Assembly (NCBI GenBank): GCA_937942165.1
Contig: CALDFW010000110.1
Coordinates: 1-32,123, forward strand
Direction: 5' to 3'
Length of the DNA stretch: 32,123 bases
Source of the DNA: an uncultured bacterium
GTDB taxonomy: Bacteria > Latescibacterota > UBA2968 > UBA8231
Position 1 is the stretch's first letter; the number at the start of each line of letters is the position of its first letter. The position numbers and the translations under genes were made by a program. This document shows, piece by piece, positions 22,257-29,459 of this stretch. A model generated the notes under the pieces. That model was not told the origin of the DNA and ran no database searches. It saw only the letters and a list, made by a program, of their open reading frames with translations.

Positions 22257-23990
22257 CTACGGGAGCGATGGAGACGCAGATTCTCCGTCGGCGTCGAGGG
22301 GCGCTGTCCTATCGGGATCGCGCCCTACAATAACGAGCGTTGCGACAACGACTAGCATACCCAATCCCAATCCGACATAGGTAGAGTAGAGCAGCGTGCT
22401 GCCCAAATAGCCGCACACGGCCGCTATGCACATAGTCGTAATTGCATAAGGCGCTTGGGTGCGCACATGGGCGATGTGATCGCAGGATGCTGCAATACTA
22501 GACAGCACCGTCGTATCGCTAATTGGAGAGCAGTGATCCCCAAAAATGGCTCCATCGAGGACGGCCGCTGCGACTAGGATTACCAGCGTGATATCTCCCA
22601 TTTGATGGGCAACGGGCAGCATGGTCGGTAGGAGCAGAGCCATCGTCGTCCAAGATGTGCCGATAGAAAAAGCGACAGCAGCGGCTAGGCCAAATACAAG
22701 GAGGGGGAGAAAGCGCGGGTCGAGCACGCTTTCGAGTGCGCCGATCAGATAGTCTGAAGTGTGCACCGCTTGGCACATTTCTTTTATCGCCCAGGCTAGT
22801 ACCAGAATGAGAAGAGCGTAGGAAAACCCCGTTATGCCGGAGACCCACGTGCGCAGGATGGCTGAGAGTGTAAGGGGACGGCGTCCGTCGCGCAGACTCT
22901 TTCGCGTGCGGGCGAATACAAACGCCAACCCTGAGCCTGCCAGAGAAGACAGAAACATGACTTTGGCACCGTCTGCGTTAGAGAAAATGGCTGTCCAGTA
23001 AACGCGACTGAAAAAGGCGTGCTCTCCGCGCGCTGCAATTACCGCCTCGGCGTTACGTGCGTCCCAGTGCATACCTGCCAACACGCCGAATATAACTAGG
23101 CCTACGGGGAGGGCAGCTACGGCCCAATGGCCGGCTATATCTGGATGGTCAGGCACTTGATGCGCGTCGCCGGTCATTGGTTGTGCACCGGGGGCTAAAG
23201 GCTGGTTGTGCTGGCGGGCGCGCCGTTCGGCCCGTAGCATCGGGCCATAATCGCGTCTCATAAGAGTCGAGACGAGAAGGAAAAACAGCGTTAGCAGACA
23301 GTAAAAGCGGGCAGGTAAAGCGCGAAAAAAGAGCTCGTAGCCAGAGATTCCCGTCCCCAAACTGTCCATTGCATCTCCGAATAGACCGACTTCGAAGCCT
23401 ATCCAGGTGCTGATGACCGCAACGCCAGCGACCGGTGCTGCAGTAGAATCGACGAGATAGGCGAGTTTCTCTCTACTGATCCGAAAACGATCTGTGATGG
23501 GGCGCATCGTAGTGCCGACGACGATGGTATTTGCGTAATCGTCAAAAAAGATGGCCAGACCGAGTAGGGCCGTCGCCAGGCGCGTGGAACGAGCGCTGGC
23601 TGCTCTGCGCACGAGAGCTTCGGCAATGCCGCGGGTTCCCCCGGCAAGAGAAACGACCCGCACCATGCCGATAAGCGATGCGGTAAACCCGAGTATGAAA
23701 AGCTGGAACGAGTCGCGCAGCGGCGTCCAAACAAAATCGATGGCCGCCATGTATAGGGCGTGAAGAGGCCACATATAAACTGGGACATCGGTCGGTAGGG
23801 CAATTAATGCACCGGAGAAGAGCGCTAGGCAGAGCCCCCAAACTAGGCGACCGGAGGCAACGGCTACAAGGATGGCTAAGAGCGGTGGAAATAGACTCCA
23901 GCCATCCGTGCCGCCGCGCTCGGGCAAAAGTGCGCAAAGGAGCGCGGCAGCGGCCGGTAGAATGAGAAGACGTGCGCTAGGCATCGGCAC
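22257..23990 (-). CDS. NhaC-type Na+/H+ antiporter family protein
   Basis: This 577-residue protein has about twelve membrane helices. Diagnostic NhaC-family blocks are LAIFFDDYANTIVVGTTMRP (a conserved charged helix), SIGTSWTTMALLLP in the second half, and DGAIFGDHCSPISDTTVLSS. These form the ion-binding core of the family, which exchanges sodium for protons; some members move organic acids or amino acids with sodium. A long soluble loop (about 245-290) lies between the halves. It starts with GTG at 23990 or ATG at 23984, neither with a good ribosome binding site, 15 bases after the symporter gene. Cotranscription with a sodium:solute symporter suggests it balances sodium taken up there. Confidence 0.9.
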   Translation of the reverse strand: MPMPSARLLILPAAAALLCALLPERGGTDGWSLFPPLLAILVAVASGRLVWGLCLALFSGALIALPTDVPVYMWPLHALYMAAIDFVWTPLRDSFQLFILGFTASLIGMVRVVSLAGGTRGIAEALVRRAASARSTRLATALLGLAIFFDDYANTIVVGTTMRPITDRFRISREKLAYLVDSTAAPVAGVAVISTWIGFEVGLFGDAMDSLGTGISGYELFFRALPARFYCLLTLFFLLVSTLMRRDYGPMLRAERRARQHNQPLAPGAQPMTGDAHQVPDHPDIAGHWAVAALPVGLVIFGVLAGMHWDARNAEAVIAARGEHAFFSRVYWTAIFSNADGAKVMFLSSLAGSGLAFVFARTRKSLRDGRRPLTLSAILRTWVSGITGFSYALLILVLAWAIKEMCQAVHTSDYLIGALESVLDPRFLPLLVFGLAAAVAFSIGTSWTTMALLLPTMLPVAHQMGDITLVILVAAAVLDGAIFGDHCSPISDTTVLSSIAASCDHIAHVRTQAPYAITTMCIAAVCGYLGSTLLYSTYVGLGLGMLVVVATLVIVGRDPDRTAPLDADGESASPSLP

Positions 23991-24005
23991 GATGGAGAGG
24001 TCCGA

Positions 24006-25877
24006 TCAGTCGTCCTGCGCGAGCGGTGTGACTTCGCGCGTTGGCATTGTGGACATTTCCAGTTTAAAGGCGAGTAGGTACATCATGGCACAGCCTATCA
24101 ACCACCAGACGATCTGCCATATCCACGCCGTCGGTATGCCCCAAAGCCAGTTGGCAGGGTTCGTTTCGTTGCCGAGCACGGCAAAGGGACCTATGGCGAA
24201 GAGAAACCAAACCAGGGTGAGCAGCCATATTGGTTTCTTCCATTTCCTCTTCTCTGGAGATAAGATAGTGTGTTCTCGCAGAAAGTCGTGAAAGCGCGCG
24301 CGGTGGGCTTGGGTTTCTGCTTCTTCCCGCGTTAGTGCACTGACGAGAATTGTGACGAGGAGATTAAAGAAGATACCCCAACCTGCACTGTGTAGCGTAA
24401 GCGGATAGCGGCCAATACCAATCAGTCCGCCCAACTCCGTGATGTAGGTGAAAGTGACGGCTGTGAGTCCCGCTGCCAGTCCCCAAGCCACGCCTTTCCC
24501 CGTAAAAAAGCGTATATAGCAGATGCCCAACAGAGCAGGCCACATTTGGAAGCCATAGGACACGGCAAGGCCGCCGAGTAGGACCAGCAAGTCGCCCGAG
24601 GCCAAGCCCACGAGGAGCGCCAGGAATACGACGACGCCAACCGTGACGCGTCCAACGGCGACCTGAGCGGCCTGTGATGCTTCGCGGTTGAGGAAATGTC
24701 GATATAAATCGCGAGTGATAATTCCACTGGCAGTCGACATATAAGCCGCACCTGTCGACTGCATAGCGGCCAGCGCACATACGGCCAATAGGCCCAGAAA
24801 CCAGGGAAACTTATCGGCCAGTGTATCGATTAAGTAGGGGACGAGGTAGTCAGAAGAAGGCAGGTTGAGCGGCGTGGTATCGGGTAAGAGGCCCATGTCG
24901 AGAATGCGTCCTCCCAATCCCTGCACTGCAGTGAAGAAAAACATGATGCCGCCAATAATGAGAGACGAGGCGAAAACCTGCTGCCAGGGAAAGGGGCCCG
25001 GATCGCGATTGGCAAAGGCCCACATGGAGAAAGCCGGCGCCGACTGAATGCCCATCAGGGCGAACATATAGGTCAGGATCATTAATCCGGTCCACGGACC
25101 GCCAGCGCTGTCGAAAAAGAGCGTGCCCGCCCTCTCTAGAAAGGAGTCCGATTCGGGTCGGGTCGGAATGGCGACCATGTCCGGTTTCTGCTGAGCGAGG
25201 CTCGCTAAGCCGCTTTTGAAAGCCTCCCAGCCGCCGACTAGGTCGAGTGCTATAAAGCCGAGAGCAATGATCCCTAGAGCTAGGAGTATGCACTGCGCGC
25301 AGTCGACATAGGCGACTGAACGAAGGCCGCCTGACGCGACGTAGATAAATACGACGATCGAGAGCATAATGGCGCCGCCTTCAACAGACGCAATGGCCAT
25401 GTGTTCGATCGGCGTCCCTGCCAGCAGGCGGTTGAATAGCAGTCCTGAGGCTTTTAGCTGAATGCCGAGGTAGGGCACGCTGAAGACCAGAGCCACGACG
25501 ACCGTAAGCATGCGCATAGCATCGCTGCGGTAGTAGTCGCTAAACATTTCCCCGGGCGTTATATACCCAAATCGCTTGCCAAGGAGCCACTGCCGCTTCA
25601 GGAACAGGACTCCTGTGAAAGGGATTGTTATTGCGTAAAAAGAAGCGAACGCGTAGGGCAGGCCCACGTTGTATATTGTGCCCGGGTGTCCAACAAAAGT
25701 CCAACCGCTAAACGAAGTTGCCGTGGCCGCTAGTACAAAAACCCAGAGGCCGATACCGCGTCCGGCGATAAAGTAGTCGCTGGCCGTTTTACTCGTGCGA
25801 GCTCCCTTAATGCCCCAGAATATGCAGTAGCTCCAATAGCCCAGCGTGAAAACGACAAGCCATACCAGTTTTTCCAT
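24006..25877 (-). CDS. Sodium:solute symporter family (SSF) transporter
   Basis: This 623-residue protein has about 13-15 membrane helices of the LeuT-like SSF fold. Recognisable blocks are DYFIAGRGIGLWVFVLAATA near the start, a FSGWTFVGHPG helix break, ITPGEMFSDYYR, the SGGLRSVAYVDCAQ signature, and SAPAFSMWAFANRD. It imports an organic solute with sodium. The C-terminal extension (from about 530), with two or more extra helices and a basic segment, is longer than in minimal PutP-type members. The substrate is not predictable from sequence; amino acids such as glutamate or proline would fit the dehydrogenase gene just upstream. GGGAGG lies 4 bases before the ATG. Confidence 0.92.
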   Translation of the reverse strand: MEKLVWLVVFTLGYWSYCIFWGIKGARTSKTASDYFIAGRGIGLWVFVLAATATSFSGWTFVGHPGTIYNVGLPYAFASFYAITIPFTGVLFLKRQWLLGKRFGYITPGEMFSDYYRSDAMRMLTVVVALVFSVPYLGIQLKASGLLFNRLLAGTPIEHMAIASVEGGAIMLSIVVFIYVASGGLRSVAYVDCAQCILLALGIIALGFIALDLVGGWEAFKSGLASLAQQKPDMVAIPTRPESDSFLERAGTLFFDSAGGPWTGLMILTYMFALMGIQSAPAFSMWAFANRDPGPFPWQQVFASSLIIGGIMFFFTAVQGLGGRILDMGLLPDTTPLNLPSSDYLVPYLIDTLADKFPWFLGLLAVCALAAMQSTGAAYMSTASGIITRDLYRHFLNREASQAAQVAVGRVTVGVVVFLALLVGLASGDLLVLLGGLAVSYGFQMWPALLGICYIRFFTGKGVAWGLAAGLTAVTFTYITELGGLIGIGRYPLTLHSAGWGIFFNLLVTILVSALTREEAETQAHRARFHDFLREHTILSPEKRKWKKPIWLLTLVWFLFAIGPFAVLGNETNPANWLWGIPTAWIWQIVWWLIGCAMMYLLAFKLEMSTMPTREVTPLAQDD

Positions 25878-25925
25878 GTTCCCTCCCGTTCATGGATGCG
25901 TGGTGATGTCCGTTGATAGGTATGC

Positions 25926-25962
25926 AGCGCTCTAAGCTCCGTGCGTTGGGGCTTAGGGCGCT
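25926..25962 (-). terminator. Hairpin between glutamate dehydrogenase and symporter genes
   Basis: Arms AGCGCTCTAAGCTCC (25926-25940) and GGGGCTTAGGGCGCT (25948-25962) pair along 15 positions with a 7-base loop. The two non-Watson-Crick positions are G-U wobbles in a plus-strand RNA but C-A mismatches in the minus-strand transcript. The stem begins within the dehydrogenase stop codon. No T run follows on the minus strand, so it may be an intercistronic processing or attenuation structure and not a full terminator. Confidence 0.45.
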
Positions 25963-27202
25963 ATAGGTCGCCGCGAATTTTCTCTGCTTTGGCCACCCGC
26001 TCAATGGCAATGCTAAAAGCTGCCGTGCGCATGCGCGCCGAGCGCTCCTTCATAATGCTGCGCACCGATTGATAGGCTTGCAGCATGTATTTTTCCAACT
26101 GCTCGTTGACGCGGTCTTCCTCCCAGGAAAAGGCCTGGACGTTTTGAACCCACTCAAAATAGGACACAGTGACGCCGCCCGCGTTCGCGAGGATATCGGG
26201 CACGACGAGAATATTGCGCTCGTTGAGAATCTCGTCACCTATGGTAGTGATTGGGGAGTTTGCGGCTTCTACGACCATGCGTGCGCGCACGTCACCGGCA
26301 TTGTCGCGCGTGATTACGCCGCCCAGAGCCGCTGGTATGAGAATGTCGCATTCCTGTTCAAGTAGGGTATCTGATTCTATAGCCTCGCCGGGAAAGCCGC
26401 CGATAGAACGTTCGGATCGAGCGTGTCTTAGGAGCGCGGGTATATCGAATCCATCTCCGTTAAAGAGCGCGCCCGTGTGGTCGCCGACGGCGACGATTTT
26501 CGCCCCCTGTTCGCTCAGGAGCTGTGCCGTATAGGATCCGACGTTCCCAAAGCCTTGGATAACAATTCGCGCTCCTTCTATCTCGATTCCTTCATCAGCC
26601 GCTGCTGCCTGCGTTACGATCGATACGCCGCGGCCGGTAGCGGCTTCGCGACCGAACGAGCCACCCAGCTCTATGGGTTTACCCGTTACAATGCCCGGTG
26701 CGTATCCGAACTGCGTGCTATACTGATCCATGATCCAAGCCATGGTTTGAGCGCTGGTATTGACGTCGGGGGCCGGTATGTCCTGCTGTACGCCGAGCGC
26801 GAAGCCAATGCGTGAGGTAAACTTTCGCGTTAGGCGCTCGAGTTCGCGTACGGTTAGCCCATTCGGATCGCAGGTGATGCCGCCTTTGGCACCGCCGAAG
26901 GGCACGTTGACTAGCGCCGTTTTCCAAGTCATCAGCGAAGCCAATGAACGGACTTCGTCAAAGTCGACTTCCGGGTGATAGCGCAGGCCACCTTTCATGG
27001 GACCGCGTGCAGCATTGTGCTGAACGCGATACCCCAGAAAAATCTCCAGACTACCATCCTCTAAGCGGAGGGGAACTTCTACTTGAATTTCTCTGAAGGG
27101 GGTTTTGAGCAGCAGGCGAGTGTCTGTGTCGAGGCCAATCAGATCGGCCGCTTTATCGAATAGGCGATTGGTATTCTCGTAGTTGTTGATCTTGCTGCTC
27201 AT
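25961..27202 (-). CDS. Glu/Leu/Phe/Val dehydrogenase, probably glutamate dehydrogenase
   Basis: This 413-residue enzyme oxidatively deaminates an L-amino acid (most likely glutamate) with NAD(P), or runs in reverse to assimilate ammonium. Substrate and catalytic lysines are in GPMKGGLRYHP (Lys70), the TWK block (Lys94) and FGGAKGGI (Lys106). The conserved Asp146 is in PAPDVNT. The Rossmann motif GFGNVG lies at 217-222. Length and order match hexameric class I/II short-type GDHs. The TGAGGG formed by the upstream stop and ribosome binding site suggests coupling to the exported-protein gene 6 bases upstream. The nearby sodium-coupled transporters would fit amino-acid uptake and catabolism. Confidence 0.93.
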   Translation of the reverse strand: MSSKINNYENTNRLFDKAADLIGLDTDTRLLLKTPFREIQVEVPLRLEDGSLEIFLGYRVQHNAARGPMKGGLRYHPEVDFDEVRSLASLMTWKTALVNVPFGGAKGGITCDPNGLTVRELERLTRKFTSRIGFALGVQQDIPAPDVNTSAQTMAWIMDQYSTQFGYAPGIVTGKPIELGGSFGREAATGRGVSIVTQAAAADEGIEIEGARIVIQGFGNVGSYTAQLLSEQGAKIVAVGDHTGALFNGDGFDIPALLRHARSERSIGGFPGEAIESDTLLEQECDILIPAALGGVITRDNAGDVRARMVVEAANSPITTIGDEILNERNILVVPDILANAGGVTVSYFEWVQNVQAFSWEEDRVNEQLEKYMLQAYQSVRSIMKERSARMRTAAFSIAIERVAKAEKIRGDL

Positions 27203-27208
27203 ATACCC

Positions 27209-28123
27209 TCATTCGGCCTGACCGAGATTGTAGAGCATATTGGTTATCTTCCAATCTCCATCGCGCTTACTGAGCGTCCACATGACGTTTCGCTCGAGCG
27301 CGTGCTCTGCGTCGCCTCGTTTGTGCGTAACGGTTACCGCTTCACGCCCGATGGCCAGCGCTTCGAGTCCCTCCGGGCCGACCTGCGTGGAAATCAGCTG
27401 GCGGTCGATCTGGTATGTTACGTGGGGTGAGCGTTTGGCGAGATACTTCTCAAACTCTTGCGTGCCGCTAAATATGATCTTCCAACTCGCTGGATTCAGC
27501 GAGTCCAAGCCGTCGTAACCGCTAAAATATTCGGCATACAGGGAGAGTAGATCACTCTGGTCTCCGTTTTCCCTGGCCGTTTCCTCACGATCGAGTAGAG
27601 CTTGGACCTCGGAGTTTGTCGCGGATTCGACCGTGGATGACTGGTCGCCTAAGTCGGCAACAAAAGACGTGACGAGCCAGCGATCCTCGCGCTTTAGGAG
27701 CGTCCAGAGGCGTTCCTCATACAGCGGTCTGCCGTCGCCGCTCTGGCGGTTAATAACTTGGCCAGAATCAATGGTCGTTGCCGTTGCTACGTTTCCACGA
27801 ACCTGAATATTTGGCACGGTCCGCTCCGTATCGTAGCGATTGGCTTGAAGATCGCGCTCTAGGCTCGTCGCGAAGGATGAACGGCTTTCAAAGCGTATTT
27901 GCCACGCGCGTGGGTCAGTGCTCTCGTTGCCACTGTAGGCTGCAAAATCTTCGTCATAAGCGGACAGGACGAGCTCTGCATCACCGCGTCTGTGGCCGGA
28001 AAGATCGGCGCTCAGGGTCTGTCGTATGAGAATGGTCTCCGGCGTCTCGGCCGCTTCGCCGACCGTGCTGCCCGCCAGCAGAAGCGTTACAGAAAGTCGT
28101 GTGAGGTGCGTTTTTAAGCTCAT
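27209..28123 (-). CDS. Exported protein with two tandem NTF2/SnoaL-like domains
   Basis: This 304-residue protein has a signal peptide (1-24, ending EAAE). Two related domains follow (about 29-165 and 168-302). Each starts with a helix of the ETILIRQTLSADLSG or NSEVQALLDREETAREN type. Each then has a YDEDFAAYSG / YAEYFSGYDG block and a WQIRFESR / WKIIFSGT block, and ends in LWTLLKREDRWLVTSF / MWTLSKRDGDWKITNM. This is the DUF4440/SnoaL-like nuclear-transport-factor-2 fold, used as a binding or occasionally catalytic cone. No catalytic residues can be named. Its start lies one base after the stop of the HEAT-repeat lipoprotein, so the two are probably translated together and may act together in the envelope. 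Confidence 0.75.
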   Translation of the reverse strand: MSLKTHLTRLSVTLLLAGSTVGEAAETPETILIRQTLSADLSGHRRGDAELVLSAYDEDFAAYSGNESTDPRAWQIRFESRSSFATSLERDLQANRYDTERTVPNIQVRGNVATATTIDSGQVINRQSGDGRPLYEERLWTLLKREDRWLVTSFVADLGDQSSTVESATNSEVQALLDREETARENGDQSDLLSLYAEYFSGYDGLDSLNPASWKIIFSGTQEFEKYLAKRSPHVTYQIDRQLISTQVGPEGLEALAIGREAVTVTHKRGDAEHALERNVMWTLSKRDGDWKITNMLYNLGQAE

Positions 28124-28124
28124 A

Positions 28125-29360
28125 TCAGCCCTGTCCCCTCTCTGTAGAATTCAGTTGGCGAAGCGCCCATTCTGCATAGTAAGCAACCGTCGAATCTGGA
28201 TCCTTGAGCAAGGCTTCCAGCGGCATGCGACTCTCTGGGAGGCCAATGTGACCCAAGGCTATCACAGCATTGGCGCGAACCTGTGCGTCGCTGTCCCCGG
28301 TGGCCGTTTGCAGCGCGGCAACGGCGTCGAGCACGCGCGCCTGCCCGAGCACCTGCGCCGCACCCGCTCGCGCGAGGGCTTCTTGGCTGGCCAGCGCGCT
28401 GATAAGCTGCGCTTGGACCGTGCCCGTGTTCTTCTGAACGCCGGAGAGAAACTTAACCGCATTGGTGCGGAGAATGGGGTCGGGGTCGCGCATGGAATCA
28501 AAGAGAAAATCAACGCCGGCCTGTTCGCCCATCTCGGCAAGAGCAGCAGCCGTGCTGAAGCGGACCTGATTACTCGGGTCGTCAAGGCACTGCACCAGCG
28601 GATCTACGTGCTGACTGTCACCCAATTCGCCCAGGGCGAGCGCGGCCCGTCGACGCATCTCGGGATCTTCGTTGTTAAGCTGCTCAACGAGTTCGGCGCT
28701 AACTTTACCAATGGTCTGTTGCAGAGCGGCCCCGTTCGGCCCTTCCTGGTCGGTCAACTGGCCAAGAAGGGGGACGCCGAAATGTTTGGCTTCAGCCAGG
28801 CCATTTAGAGCGACGTTGACGTGGATGTCGTTGCTCCCGGCCAGCGCGGAGGCGATCTCTTCATACCCCGTCTGATCGTCCATTTTCATGAGCGCAATAG
28901 AGGCGTGTAGGCGAATAAGTGGATTCTCATCGGATATCTGCCCCTTGAGGGCGTCAATGCCTGCCTGTGCAAATCCCATCTCGCCGATGGCCCAGATGCA
29001 GGCAATGCGCTCCGGCTCAGTATAGTCGCTAGAAATACGCCCCGTTAGTGCTCCGGTTACGCCGCGCGGCTTGATGCGGCCGAGAACGCGTGCGCTGCCG
29101 GTGCGGAGTTTTTCTTGCTCTTGACGAAACTCGCGGTAGTTCTCTCCCACATAGTGTCCGGGGTTGAGCTGAGCGGTGAGTTGGCGCGCGGCGGGGCGCC
29201 CAATGGCGATCAGCCCGTCGACTGATTCTTGCCAAGCCGGCGAATCGATAGGATTGGCCGCCATCTGTTCTACGTAGTCTGTTATTTGTTGCTCAGTTGT
29301 GCTGCAGGCAGATAGAAACAGACTGGCACAAAGAGCGGTTAGAGCAGTAAAAAAGCGCAT
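28125..29360 (-). CDS. HEAT-repeat lipoprotein
   Basis: This 411-residue protein has a lipoprotein signal peptide with lipobox LSAC and lipidated Cys19. From about residue 85 to the end it is built of HEAT/PBS-lyase-type repeats of about 30 residues, for example MRRRAALALGELGDSQHVDP, VRFSTAAALAEMGEQAG, ARAGAAQVLGQARVLDA and VRANAVIALGHIGLPES. Such solenoids are protein-binding scaffolds. Anchored in the inner or outer membrane, it may serve as an adaptor for the exported NTF2-like protein encoded one base downstream. It is the first gene of a five-gene unit that includes the dehydrogenase and both transporters, although links between them are only positional. A promoter is predicted about 60 bases upstream. 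Confidence 0.85.
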   Translation of the reverse strand: MRFFTALTALCASLFLSACSTTEQQITDYVEQMAANPIDSPAWQESVDGLIAIGRPAARQLTAQLNPGHYVGENYREFRQEQEKLRTGSARVLGRIKPRGVTGALTGRISSDYTEPERIACIWAIGEMGFAQAGIDALKGQISDENPLIRLHASIALMKMDDQTGYEEIASALAGSNDIHVNVALNGLAEAKHFGVPLLGQLTDQEGPNGAALQQTIGKVSAELVEQLNNEDPEMRRRAALALGELGDSQHVDPLVQCLDDPSNQVRFSTAAALAEMGEQAGVDFLFDSMRDPDPILRTNAVKFLSGVQKNTGTVQAQLISALASQEALARAGAAQVLGQARVLDAVAALQTATGDSDAQVRANAVIALGHIGLPESRMPLEALLKDPDSTVAYYAEWALRQLNSTERGQG

Positions 29361-29419
29361 AACTACTTTCTATGTGTTGAAGTTTAATCCTCTGTGCGCT
29401 GCGACTTGCGATTGGGCGT

Positions 29420-29448
29420 AATTTAATGGGTCAAAGAGTTCAGATCAA
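29420..29448 (-). promoter_or_regulatory. Predicted promoter for the HEAT-lipoprotein/dehydrogenase unit
   Basis: On the minus strand TTGATC (29448-29443) and TAAATT (29425-29420) are 17 bases apart, in the short gap after the RarA fusion gene. The start point would be about 50 bases before the lipoprotein ATG. Confidence 0.4.
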
Positions 29449-29459
29449 CCATTTATATG

